Positions 13,439 through 22,197 of a stretch of DNA of 32,905 bases are shown here, piece by piece. A program made the translations under genes and the position numbers. How positions within the stretch are numbered: position 1 is the first letter of the stretch; every line of letters begins with the position of its first letter. Under the pieces are notes generated by a model, which was given only the letters and a program-made list of their open reading frames with translations, ran no database searches and had not been told where the DNA came from. Source of the stretch: Candidatus Nanoarchaeia archaeon (GTDB lineage Archaea > Nanobdellota > Nanobdellia > Woesearchaeales > DATDTY01); assembly GCA_035290625.1 (NCBI GenBank), contig DATDTY010000018.1, forward strand, positions 1 to 32,905, written 5' to 3'.

Positions 13439-16400
13439 GGAATGCAGCGGCAATAAGGAGCGTGGAAAAGGGCAAGAGCGGGGCAAACGCATCTCGAAGG
13501 ATGGTCTATGCTTCATTGCTCGGCCTGATTCTGGCTGTTTTCTTATTTACGCCGCTTTTTTGGAGGCTTGATCCTACAGGGTATATTGTTGCAAAGCGAA
13601 CAACGACATATTCCCAGGAAGTGGGATGGGAGATAAATGAAAGCTCTGATGCTCTTTGGCTGGTAGAGCACCCGCAGGAGATAGTCCATATTGCAGTGAG
13701 CGGAAGCATAGCAAAGACTGGAAGCGCTAAGATATTTATTGAGGGATCAGATGGGCGCTACCTGATTTTTGACAGCAGCAGATTAGAGGAAAAAGGATTA
13801 TGGATAGTAACTGGCGCAGCTGTTCCCAATGAGAGTTTTGCCAATGAAACGACGTCTAATGAAACGATGTTAAACCTATCAGCCAACACTGGTTTTTCAA
13901 ATGAGACAAGCATCCAAACAAATATCACTTCAGCAAATATCACTCGGGTTCAGGAAGATAGGGGTTCTGCACCAACGCCGGCATCCGTTCTGGAAAGGAC
14001 CACTTTCAGCAATGCGTGCATTGATACCTGCGATGTAGCCGGATTCAACAGCAGCTCATATGTTCTTGTTTTTGAGATTAATGGCACTTATGTGCATATA
14101 GACGGCATTTCCTATTCCATTGAGAGGGAGGTTCTCAATAAACCACCTATTTTTGCCGGCATTCCCAACCAGACTATGATGATGGGCACGAATCTTTCTT
14201 TGAAGTTGAGTGATTATGCGCTTGATCCCGACAACGACTCCCTGACCTTCTCGTCATATAAGGCGGATAATTTGTCTGTCGTGATCGAAGGGGACCTGGT
14301 TACGCTGCTGCCTGAGCCGGGGTTTGAAGGAACGCGGTATATCTTCTTTATAGCTAATGACAGCATTGATGTTGCGGTTTCGCCTCTTGTTGAGGTTTCT
14401 GTAAGCAGAATTGCAAGACAGAGAATAGAAGGAGAGACTTTTCAGAGTTCTGCCAGGATTGGCAAACCTGTAAAATGGGTTAAGAGGATCAGAGGAGAGA
14501 AGGGCAGGGAGAACATAAGCACTGAGCTTCCAAGATTAGCGGGAAATATTTCTGTCAGGAAGGTGAATGAGCTGACTGGCGAGGAAAGAGAGCTTGAGAT
14601 TGCTGTTCAAAATGAAAGAGAAGTACAAGAGGTTCCTGCCATTATAACCGGCCAGGCAGTCAGTGAGGACAGCATATCAGGGGGTTCTGGATTGATTTCG
14701 AGATTTTTTGCATCCATTTCAGGAGCCAACAGGATCACGGGAAGGGCTGTTGAAGTGGTTCAGGAGCAGGAGAAAGAGAATATCACTGTGAACATAGACG
14801 GGGAAGCGGTTGAAGAGGAGGATGAATTTGTCATTGAATATTATACTGATGCCCCGTATGCAGAGGAGCGCAGGATAGATGGAAGATCCAAGGAGATAAC
14901 CGTTATCGGGCCTGATGAGGTTGGGTATGAGAATGTACTGGCTTTCTCAGAGCTTCCTTTTGAGGTTAGTGATGAGAGAAAGATAAAGCTGTATCATAGT
15001 GTTGACGGACTTAAGCAGGAAAGCGAGTTCACAGCATATGATAATGATGGAGACGGATTGTATGAGCGCATAGAATGGGTCGTTCCTCATCTGAGCGAGC
15101 AGGTTTATGAAATCGTCATTATAACAAAGGCTGAGCACCTGGATGAGAATAAGGCTGTTGTAAGCGATATATATGAAAGCGTTAAGGAACAGGAAGGAAT
15201 CTGGTCTGAGCCCATCCCTCCAAACCATTATGTTAGGGCCACATTTGAACAGCCGCTTGACTCTGCAAAAGACATAACCCTATACGCAAGATCTGCCGGC
15301 AACAGCTCAGCTTCTCTGGAGGTTTATACTGAGAACGGAGAGGGGATCATAGCATCAATTGGAAACATAACCGCAGAAAACAGCTATACGATGCCCCTTA
15401 TAGGATTGTCAGAAAGCACAGCAACTGTTGATATAAAAGTCCTTGATGGAACAATCGAGATCGACTATATCGTCGATCCCAGCCTGATCTCTGTATCAAC
15501 AGCAACTATTCCCCGAGTGATAAATATCCAGGGAAAACTGACAAATGCAGCAAATGCAGCAGTCTCTGACGGGACCTATGGGTTTGTGTTTACCCTGTAT
15601 AATGTCTCAAGCGGCGGCACGGGATTGTGGAATGAGAGCCACAATATCACAACCGTGAGCGGGGTGTATGATGCTGACCTTGGCAGAAAAACTTCCATGA
15701 ACCTTGAATTTGACCAGAGTTATTACCTTGGAATCAAGGTAGAGAGCGATGCAGAGATGACACCGAGGATAAACTTAACAACAAATCCGTGGGCATTCCG
15801 CTCTTTTGTCGCGTATGAGCTCGCAAGCACTGATGGATGGATATCATTGAAGGGGAATGTGAACGCAACCCAGAACCTTACAGTTGTTGAGAACCTGAAT
15901 GTAACTGGGAACATAACAGCAGCACAGTTTATTGGAGATGGAAGCCTGCTGACGGGGATTAGCAGCGGAGGAGGGAATACTACTACTGAAATGGCTTCTG
16001 CCCTGGACAACACGAGCATTGTTCGGGAGTATCAAGGGTATTTCAAAAGCGAAGTCAATCTGACCCAATTATTGGATGATAATTACAGGAATATATCAAG
16101 CAGGGTTGGCAACACAACGGCAGAGATACGGGAGCAGTTCCTTAACTCAAGCAATGTCACGATCAGAGATGGGGTTATTTCTATCAATGAAACGTTCCTG
16201 AGGGCAGGGGATGCAGCAGGCGGAAACACTTCTGCTGAGATGATAGATGCAACTACCGGGAATGTTAACTCTACTTCATGGTTGAAAGCTGGCGCAAACA
16301 TTATCTTAAAGGTTTTTTCAGATTTTGTTGGCATTGGCACATCCGGGCCATCATCTCGGCTGGATGTCAATGGAAGCGTTAACGCAACCCAGTACCTGAT

Positions 16401-18939
16401 TAACGGGACTGACATCTATAACGTATTTACTGAGCTGACTGATACAAAGGGCAATACCACATCAGAGATTGCCTCTGCCTTGGACAACACAACCATCTTA
16501 AGAGATTACCAGAAGCATGGCAATACCACGGCAGAGATATGGGAGCAATTCGGCAATTCCAGTAATATAACCATCATAAATGGAATTATTTCTATCAATG
16601 CTTCTTTTGTTGACGAAGGGCATGTTTTTGGAAATACGTCTGCTGAGATTGTTTCCGCTATGGCAAGCGAAATATCCAGCCTTAATACTTCCCTGAATAA
16701 TTCTTTCAGATCAGAAGACACGAACCTTAACGCTTCTATGAAAGAGTATGCAAGGAGCGAGGTTATTTTATTGAACACTTCCTTAAATAATTCCTTCAGA
16801 TCAGAAGACACGAACCTTAATGCATCAGCACAGGCTTATGCAAGAACTGAAGCTGCCAATCTGAATGCTTCTGTGAAGGCGTATGCAGACAATGCTGATT
16901 CACTTTTGAATGTTTCTATGAGGAGTTTGGGGTTCTTTAACAGCTTATCAAACATAACAGGGTATTTGAATATATCAAATGTGAAGATCACTGGCATTGC
17001 TAATTTCAGCGATGTGAATGTGACTGGCGGATTGTATGTGAGGGACAAAGTAGGCATTGGAACAACAGCGCCATCCCATACATTAACCGTAGCCGGGACT
17101 ATGAATGTATCAGGCAATACCCTGATTCTTGGAGAGCTGAATACAACAGGGAGAACAAACTTTAATGATGTAAATATCTCAGGAGTGTTTGACGCAGGGT
17201 TTCGCATTGCGGCTCCTGACAGGGAGGCTGTTACACAGAACCTCTGGATTCCACGATGGCCGGACTTGCAGTATGTGATTATGCAGGATTACCAGGACGA
17301 GCTTGCATACGCTGATATGTTTGCAGATAACATATCTGTTTCTCCAGCTGTTGAGGGCGGAACATCAATCAACAATATTTTCCGTGATGATGCAACGTGG
17401 GCGCAATTTAATTCTGGCGGATCCCCCTATCCAATAATAATAGATGTTAATTTGACAAGCAATCCGATTACTGCCAAGGCCAGCAGCAAATTCAATCTTG
17501 GGCTTACATTTAGGTCTACAGCTGCTGCAAACCCCAACAGGATTTCTGTGGAATTGTATAATTCCAGCGATGAATGGGTTCTCGCAACGAACACAACGTA
17601 TAACAGCACCGGCTCAAATGATGTCTGGCTTTCCCCGAGCCTTACCGGCCTTTCTGATACAAGCAGTGGTATCCGGGGCTTGAGGGTAACATTATACGGC
17701 ACCAATCCCCTGCCTGCAAATTTCCTTCTTCAGAGGATGATACTCTACCACCGAACTGCTCCGTGGGATCCCTGGAAGCTCCACATTGGCGGAGGGATGA
17801 TGTACGGCGGGGTGAATTTTTCAGGAGTCACCCAAGATATCACCACCCCTGCAGGAGAAGATCTCGCCTTGATGCCTGGAGGAAAAGTGACTGTTGTTGG
17901 GGATTTGAATGTCACTGGAACATCTTATATCTATGCAACTGAGGGAGTGATACAGCCAGTCTACGGGAGTGATGATGGATTAGCTTTGTATCTGCCATTC
18001 AACACAAATGAGACAACGAACCAACAGTATGATTATAGCCCTTACGGAAATGACGGGCTCATGGTAGGAGGGGTTGTCTGCAATTCAACGTATGGAAAGT
18101 ATGGGGTTGGATGCAATTTTTATGGATCTGGCGATTATATAGATTCAGGAAGGGATTTAGTAGCTGAGCTGGATCAGGTTAATGAGTTTACGCTCTTGGC
18201 GTGGATCAAACCAGCAAATGCTGACAAGTTTATGGGGATAATGGGGACAGGCAATCCCTATAGCGCTGACGGTGAGGGATTTATACTTGATTATAGAGGG
18301 AGTGTTGCTGGAGACCCAATACGGTTTCAATTGAATAATGATTCAGGAACCGCAACAACCATAACTGTGAATATTGGAGATCTTTCCAACCAATGGATCC
18401 ATGTTGCTGCTGTGGTAAACAGAACAGGGAATGTTGATGTGTATCTGAATGGCTCTCGAAAGGGAGGAGGCAGCATAGCTGTAAACTCTGGCGGGACAAT
18501 TAATAGCGGGACGGGTCTGGTTGTTGGTGTGTATGGCGAGGCATTAGGCACAGCAGACTTCAACGGCACAATTGATGAGCCTATGATTTATAAAAGAGCG
18601 TTATCACCGGATGAAATAAGAACGCAGTATCTCAGAGGCATTAAGGCTCATGGAACTCTCCAGGCAGATGAATTTAAGATTGCCAATACAACAGGCACTT
18701 TATCCTTAAAACTGAACCAGACCGATTTCCTATTCTCTACAGCTGGCATTGAAAGGTTTAGGATTGATAGCGCAGGAAAGGTAGGGATTGGAACATCAAC
18801 ACCAACGACTAAACTGGATGTGTTCGGTCAGGTCAATTCTACGGGGTATATTGCAAACGCATCAGTCGGATTTACAGGAAGCTGCGCAAGCACAACAACA
18901 ATAACAGTGGTGGGAGGGATCATTACTGCATGCAGTTAA
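13435..18939 (+). CDS. Giant sequon-rich surface adhesin (tail-fibre-like and LamG modules)
   Basis: 1834 aa. A membrane segment at residues 24-43 (VYASLLGLILAVFLFTPLFW) precedes an extracellular chain very rich in N-glycosylation sequons, densest around 130-170. A cadherin/Ig-like domain follows (about 235-325, ALDPDNDSLTF). At about 690-790 comes a module starting INIQGKLTNAANAAVSDGTY and ending MTPRINLTTNPWAFR, known from large surface proteins. Next come tail-fibre-like repeats with VGIGT-x2-P motifs (near 970, 1205 and 1785), a coiled-coil-like stretch (1082-1164) containing a 30-residue tandem duplication, and a LamG/concanavalin-like domain (about 1515-1735, ending IDEPMIYKRALSPDEIR). 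A role in cell contact or host attachment is inferred. It starts inside the RHH gene's stop codon. Confidence 0.8.
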   Translation: MRNAAAIRSVEKGKSGANASRRMVYASLLGLILAVFLFTPLFWRLDPTGYIVAKRTTTYSQEVGWEINESSDALWLVEHPQEIVHIAVSGSIAKTGSAKIFIEGSDGRYLIFDSSRLEEKGLWIVTGAAVPNESFANETTSNETMLNLSANTGFSNETSIQTNITSANITRVQEDRGSAPTPASVLERTTFSNACIDTCDVAGFNSSSYVLVFEINGTYVHIDGISYSIEREVLNKPPIFAGIPNQTMMMGTNLSLKLSDYALDPDNDSLTFSSYKADNLSVVIEGDLVTLLPEPGFEGTRYIFFIANDSIDVAVSPLVEVSVSRIARQRIEGETFQSSARIGKPVKWVKRIRGEKGRENISTELPRLAGNISVRKVNELTGEERELEIAVQNEREVQEVPAIITGQAVSEDSISGGSGLISRFFASISGANRITGRAVEVVQEQEKENITVNIDGEAVEEEDEFVIEYYTDAPYAEERRIDGRSKEITVIGPDEVGYENVLAFSELPFEVSDERKIKLYHSVDGLKQESEFTAYDNDGDGLYERIEWVVPHLSEQVYEIVIITKAEHLDENKAVVSDIYESVKEQEGIWSEPIPPNHYVRATFEQPLDSAKDITLYARSAGNSSASLEVYTENGEGIIASIGNITAENSYTMPLIGLSESTATVDIKVLDGTIEIDYIVDPSLISVSTATIPRVINIQGKLTNAANAAVSDGTYGFVFTLYNVSSGGTGLWNESHNITTVSGVYDADLGRKTSMNLEFDQSYYLGIKVESDAEMTPRINLTTNPWAFRSFVAYELASTDGWISLKGNVNATQNLTVVENLNVTGNITAAQFIGDGSLLTGISSGGGNTTTEMASALDNTSIVREYQGYFKSEVNLTQLLDDNYRNISSRVGNTTAEIREQFLNSSNVTIRDGVISINETFLRAGDAAGGNTSAEMIDATTGNVNSTSWLKAGANIILKVFSDFVGIGTSGPSSRLDVNGSVNATQYLINGTDIYNVFTELTDTKGNTTSEIASALDNTTILRDYQKHGNTTAEIWEQFGNSSNITIINGIISINASFVDEGHVFGNTSAEIVSAMASEISSLNTSLNNSFRSEDTNLNASMKEYARSEVILLNTSLNNSFRSEDTNLNASAQAYARTEAANLNASVKAYADNADSLLNVSMRSLGFFNSLSNITGYLNISNVKITGIANFSDVNVTGGLYVRDKVGIGTTAPSHTLTVAGTMNVSGNTLILGELNTTGRTNFNDVNISGVFDAGFRIAAPDREAVTQNLWIPRWPDLQYVIMQDYQDELAYADMFADNISVSPAVEGGTSINNIFRDDATWAQFNSGGSPYPIIIDVNLTSNPITAKASSKFNLGLTFRSTAAANPNRISVELYNSSDEWVLATNTTYNSTGSNDVWLSPSLTGLSDTSSGIRGLRVTLYGTNPLPANFLLQRMILYHRTAPWDPWKLHIGGGMMYGGVNFSGVTQDITTPAGEDLALMPGGKVTVVGDLNVTGTSYIYATEGVIQPVYGSDDGLALYLPFNTNETTNQQYDYSPYGNDGLMVGGVVCNSTYGKYGVGCNFYGSGDYIDSGRDLVAELDQVNEFTLLAWIKPANADKFMGIMGTGNPYSADGEGFILDYRGSVAGDPIRFQLNNDSGTATTITVNIGDLSNQWIHVAAVVNRTGNVDVYLNGSRKGGGSIAVNSGGTINSGTGLVVGVYGEALGTADFNGTIDEPMIYKRALSPDEIRTQYLRGIKAHGTLQADEFKIANTTGTLSLKLNQTDFLFSTAGIERFRIDSAGKVGIGTSTPTTKLDVFGQVNSTGYIANASVGFTGSCASTTTITVVGGIITACS
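16681..16860 (+). repeat. Tandem 90-bp duplication inside the adhesin gene
   Basis: The 26-nt stretch at 16705-16730 recurs exactly at 16795-16820, a period of 90 bp (30 codons). The surrounding 90-bp units differ mainly at third positions. It encodes the repeated LNNSFRSEDTNLNAS segment and marks recent expansion of the stalk. Confidence 0.8.
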
Positions 18940-19043
18940 TGGCCGAGTTGGATTATTGGATGATATACGGATATGCAGGAATCAGGAGGTTACGTAGAGA
19001 TCATATTCAGAGCCGTATCATTTCATAACATTGGGGAGAGGGT

Positions 19044-20171
19044 ATGAAAAGGACAGTATTGCTTGCAATATCTCTAGCGCTGCTAGCTATTCCGCTAGCT
19101 TTCTCTGCATCGACTGGCAGCACGAATTACGATACAAGTATAGTGGTTGGCGGAGGAGGGACAGATGATGCGGCTTCTGATAATTATAAGACCTCTATTG
19201 TGTCAGGCCAGATTATAACCGGGTCTCCAAGTTCAACGAATTACAGATCCAATACAGGGTTCTCTTACACCACTGAAGTCACTGCCCAGGCTGCTGCCGC
19301 AGCTGAAGCCCCAAGCGGAGACGCAGGAGGCGGAGCAGGGCCTGAAAGGCGGAGCTTTGAGGTCATTCCCTCTTCTTTCAGGATAGAGCTGCTTCCGGGC
19401 CAAACAAAGGTGCAAGAGATGTCTATACGGAATACCGGCTCACAGCCCCTGGAGTTTAGCATTAAAAACGATGACCTGCAGGATCTGGTGTTATTGAATA
19501 TTTACGAATTTAGTCTTGCAAACTACAATGATGAGCAGATGATAAAGGTTGCATTTACAGGGTCTAAAGAAGGGCTGTTTGAAGGGGATATTACAGTGGT
19601 GGCGGGCTCATTGGCTAAGACAGTTCCTCTTGCTATAAATGTCAGCAAGAAGCCATTGTTTGATATCAAGACAGATGTGCTTACAAAAGAGGTAGGGAAG
19701 GGCGAGCCTGTAAAAGCGAGTATAGCCATGCTCAACTTCGGAGAGCTGCCTGTTGACGTGTACTTGAATTATTCCATAAAGGATGAAGGGGGGGAGATTA
19801 TAGAAGGAAAATATGAGATGATAGCAGTTCCATTAAACCGCATCGTGGAGAGGGAATTGCCTGCACCTGATATGGAAGGGGGGTACTTCTTCCATGCTGA
19901 GATTTATTATGGGGATGAACGCGCAGAGAGTGAGGATTCATTCAGAGTTGTCTTCAAGGAAAAGGTTGAAGAAAAACCAGCTGAGAGATATTCTCCTCTG
20001 GAAGCGGATAGGACACTCTTGTTTATAGGGTTGCTTGGGGGGGCACTGATTGTGATCGTCTTGTTGATTGTGATTATTATGTTATTGGTGCTCATACTGA
20101 TGAGAAAAGGAAGGGGTGAGAGAAGAAAACGTGCTAGGATGCCTCCTGCTCCGAAACCGAAGAAAGCCTGA
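19044..20171 (+). CDS. Secreted, C-terminally membrane-anchored surface protein
   Basis: 375 aa. Signal peptide MKRTVLLAISLALLAIPLAFSA, then a Gly/Ser/Asn region with a repeated TSIV motif (YDTSIVVGGGG, YKTSIVSGQI), an Ala/Gly/Pro linker, and two beta-sandwich-like stretches (FRIELLPGQTKVQEMSIRNT and later EPVKASIAMLNFGELPVDVY). A C-terminal membrane helix (about 326-352, LLFIGLLGGALIVIVLLIVI) is followed by a very basic tail. The topology is an exterior domain with a short cytoplasmic tail. It lies about 100 bp after the adhesin on the same strand, behind GGGGAGAGGGT, so it is probably co-transcribed and may anchor or assist the adhesin. Confidence 0.75.
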   Translation: MKRTVLLAISLALLAIPLAFSASTGSTNYDTSIVVGGGGTDDAASDNYKTSIVSGQIITGSPSSTNYRSNTGFSYTTEVTAQAAAAAEAPSGDAGGGAGPERRSFEVIPSSFRIELLPGQTKVQEMSIRNTGSQPLEFSIKNDDLQDLVLLNIYEFSLANYNDEQMIKVAFTGSKEGLFEGDITVVAGSLAKTVPLAINVSKKPLFDIKTDVLTKEVGKGEPVKASIAMLNFGELPVDVYLNYSIKDEGGEIIEGKYEMIAVPLNRIVERELPAPDMEGGYFFHAEIYYGDERAESEDSFRVVFKEKVEEKPAERYSPLEADRTLLFIGLLGGALIVIVLLIVIIMLLVLILMRKGRGERRKRARMPPAPKPKKA

Positions 20172-20181
20172 ACCCGGGCAA

Positions 20182-20408
20182 ACCATCCAGCCGGTGGCAT
20201 TGAAAAGTCATGCAGCGCCCTCTTGTGAGCCATTATAACGGAGCGGCGGCACAGCGACAAGGGAGTTGCCCCCTTCGGGGAATGTCGCTATTCTGACCGA
20301 ATAGCTCATGGCGAACTGCTCCGCAGGAGCGACCAAAAATGCGAAGCATTTTTGAGTACTGGCGCTGCCGAGCGAAGCGAGCAACTTTTCAATGCCACCA
20401 TCCAGCCG
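20182..20408. repeat. Hairpin element C (203 bp) with exact 12-bp direct repeats
   Basis: The element spans 20194-20396. The ends pair perfectly over 16 bp: GGTGGCATTGAAAAGT (20193-20208) with 20384-20399. Inner pairings are GCAGCGCC/GGCGCTGC (20212-20219/20361-20368), the central hairpin AGCGACA/TGTCGCT (20253-20259/20283-20289) with a C-TTCG-G tetraloop inside, and GCTATTC/GAATAGC (20287-20305). The arm at 20317-20359 is an inverted near-copy of one in element B. The 12-bp sequence ACCATCCAGCCG flanks it on both sides (20182-20193 and 20397-20408). It inserts just ahead of the tRNA-Leu promoter. Confidence 0.8.
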
Positions 20409-20446
20409 CAACTCTTTTAAACGCAAAACCTTTTTCGTTGTAAACT

Positions 20447-20562
20447 GCGGGAGTAGCAAAGCCTGGTCAAATGCGCAGGACTTAAGATACGAGACAAGGA
20501 AAGTAGGAGATAAGGCATCCTGTCGGTTAGTCCGTTCGCAGGTTCGAATCCTGCCTCCCGCA
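20447..20562 (+). tRNA. tRNA-Leu (anticodon TAA) with 30-nt intron
   Basis: Acceptor GCGGGAG/CTCCCGC, discriminator A, no encoded CCA. The D-loop keeps GG, the anticodon stem is CAGGA/TCCTG with loop CTTAAGA once the intron is removed, a long variable arm as expected of class II tRNA follows, and the T-arm GCAGG-TTCGAAT-CCTGC is canonical. The intron (about 20487-20516) sits at the canonical 37/38 position; one or two A/T bases at its edges are ambiguous. Mature length is 86 nt. A TATA-like TTTTAAA near 20414-20420 lies about 28 nt upstream and a T-rich stretch at 20579-20585 follows. Confidence 0.92.
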
Positions 20563-20591
20563 TTACCTGTTAAGTAGATTTTTTAGTTCTT

Positions 20592-20758
20592 AGGCTTTTT
20601 GCAAAGGCTCGCTTGCGTTCGGGGTAGCGTCGGTTCGCACGCGATACTATTTGCTCCATTGACATCTCCCGGATGGAGAACAACCCCTCGGTCAATGCGC
20701 CTTCCTGTTTTTAAGGTGCTCACAATAGTGACGCTACCCTTCCCTTTGCAAAAAGCCT
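20592..20758. repeat. Hairpin element E (167 bp), divergent, no clear direct repeats
   Basis: The ends pair perfectly over 16 bp: AGGCTTTTTGCAAAGG (20592-20607) with 20743-20758. A second perfect 10-bp pairing GGGTAGCGTC/GACGCTACCC joins 20622-20631 and 20730-20739. The central hairpin CATTGAC (20657-20663)/GTCAATG (20691-20697) surrounds a core recognisably related to that of A-D. No flanking duplication is seen, so it may be the oldest copy. The minus-strand translation over the core (GRRIDRGVVLHPGDVNGA) faintly recalls the C-terminal end of some TnpB proteins, which may be coincidence. Confidence 0.65.
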
Positions 20759-20826
20759 TGAGGAAGTTAACGGCTTTGCTCAACATTACCGCTAGATTTA
20801 TAAATCTGGTTTCTCAAGAGAGGGGA

Positions 20827-21339
20827 ATGGATGATCACAAAGTATTTCTTGTTTTTCTGATAGGAACGCTGCTAGCGTATGCTGTGCTTTTTACTGCAGA
20901 GATTACTGGCTTTCTTGTGAAGGAGGAGCAGCTTTCGCTGGATATCAAGGAGACTGGCAGCATCAGGAGGCATGCTCCAGGAGATACTGTGACCTTGGAG
21001 ATAAGGTTGCGGTCCAGCCAGCAGAGCTATCCTGCTGATGTGATCATCTTCTATTCAATCCAAGACAAGGACTTCCATGACCTCAGCTACCGAGAGGACA
21101 CCTTTGCTGTCACAGGGATGGAATCATCATTTACGAGGCAGATCAGGATTCCAGATGTTAAGGATGGACAATACTATACCTTTGCTGAAGCTCGGCTTGC
21201 GGCTGATGAGAGCACTCGCTCACAGGATCGGGTTGTTGTTTATATTTCAGGAGGACAGCCAACAAGAATTATTTATTTAGGCATCCCCCTTGGCCTGCTC
21301 TTCATGCTGAGCGTTGCTGCTCTGAAATATCGCCGCTGA
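20827..21339 (+). CDS. Small membrane-anchored extracellular protein
   Basis: 170 aa. An N-terminal hydrophobic helix (VFLVFLIGTLLAYAVLFTA), a beta-rich exterior domain (EQLSLDIKETGSIRR through DRVVVYISGG) and a C-terminal helix (IIYLGIPLGLLFMLSVAAL) followed by KYRR. The frame is open from 20599, but that part lies in hairpin element E. TATA-like ATTTATAAAT at about 20793-20802 is 25-30 nt ahead of ATG 20827, making a leaderless start there. The function is unknown; the beta domain resembles those of other surface proteins in the window. Its 3' end overlaps the convergent histidine-phosphatase-like gene by 38 bp. Confidence 0.7.
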   Translation: MDDHKVFLVFLIGTLLAYAVLFTAEITGFLVKEEQLSLDIKETGSIRRHAPGDTVTLEIRLRSSQQSYPADVIIFYSIQDKDFHDLSYREDTFAVTGMESSFTRQIRIPDVKDGQYYTFAEARLAADESTRSQDRVVVYISGGQPTRIIYLGIPLGLLFMLSVAALKYRR

Positions 21340-22162
21340 AGCGTTCTGTGTTGGTTGTATGAAGCTTGAGAGTATCCACGATTGTTGAGATGTCGTTGGC
21401 AGAACGGCTGATGAGGGTGTTGTGAATCTTCCATGGGAACTGTTCTGTAACAGATAAGCAGCCTGCATAGTCGATGTGGCTTTGGATGAATTCACCTTTT
21501 TTCAGAAACGGCAGCCCATCCTGCTCTGCGAGATGGACTTCTGGAAGGCTGCCTGTTTCCTTATAGATGAAGCCAAGCAGAGCCTGAGCAGCAAGATCAA
21601 CAAGCGGCATGTGGCTTGCTATCATAAGGATGCGACGAGCAGGAATTGGGTTTCCAGCATATTCCAAAAGAGCCTCGTTGACGTTTTCAAGGATTGCAAG
21701 AGCCATTGCAGCTCCGCATAAGCCTTCCATCCGGGATGGAATGCCATCAATCTTCGAAGGAAAATAATGGGTTGTGGCCCAGGAGAGTATATAGCCGCTT
21801 ATGTTGCCTTCCTGGAGGCGGGGGTAATATTGGTGATACTGATCAGTGCCAAGCAGCTTCTTTGCCTCAAGGATGGCATCAAGGCCTGTCCTATGATCCT
21901 CTTTATATGAGATAGCATCAAGATGTATCTCCGCGCCACCAAAAAAGTATTCAATGGTCTCTTTTGTTCGCGGATAGCCTGAGTGGATTGCCAGTATAGA
22001 GTCATACGGTGGATGCAAGAGATTATTCCCTTGCTCCAGAAGAGTTTGCTGGCCGCGGGTGTTCACATGGGCAGCCCTGCTTACTTCGAGGGTTTCTCCT
22101 TGGAAACGCTGCCTTTCCCCGCTGCGAAATATGAAGATATCCAGCGAAGACAATGAGGACAT
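21302..22162 (-). CDS. Histidine-phosphatase-superfamily-like protein with altered RHG motif
   Basis: 286 aa. The layout follows the histidine phosphatase (phosphoglycerate-mutase) superfamily: an N-terminal strand ending in the catalytic motif, an arginine in GYPRTKETIE (R65), and a late histidine in IASHMPLVD (H184). The usual RHG nucleophile motif reads R13-S14-G15, so the phosphorylated histidine is missing while the second histidine and R65 remain. It is either inactive, a binding protein, or uses another residue. No signal peptide is seen. A TATA-like TTTTATAAAA about 25 nt ahead of ATG 22162 suggests a leaderless transcript, divergent from hel308 with hairpin element D between them. 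Confidence 0.6.
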   Translation of the reverse strand: MSSLSSLDIFIFRSGERQRFQGETLEVSRAAHVNTRGQQTLLEQGNNLLHPPYDSILAIHSGYPRTKETIEYFFGGAEIHLDAISYKEDHRTGLDAILEAKKLLGTDQYHQYYPRLQEGNISGYILSWATTHYFPSKIDGIPSRMEGLCGAAMALAILENVNEALLEYAGNPIPARRILMIASHMPLVDLAAQALLGFIYKETGSLPEVHLAEQDGLPFLKKGEFIQSHIDYAGCLSVTEQFPWKIHNTLISRSANDISTIVDTLKLHTTNTERFSGDISEQQRSA

Positions 22163-22197
22163 GCCTGAAGTGAATATGTTGGGTTTTATAAAACATT

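Noticed and set aside
16681-16860. Possible CRISPR-like repeat array
   Set aside because: Only two 90-bp units, in frame and inside a coding sequence; they are a protein repeat, and no cas gene is in the window.
20599-20826. 76-codon N-terminal extension of the 20827 gene
   Set aside because: It runs through hairpin element E and reads as low-quality protein; a TATA box at the right spacing places the start at 20827.
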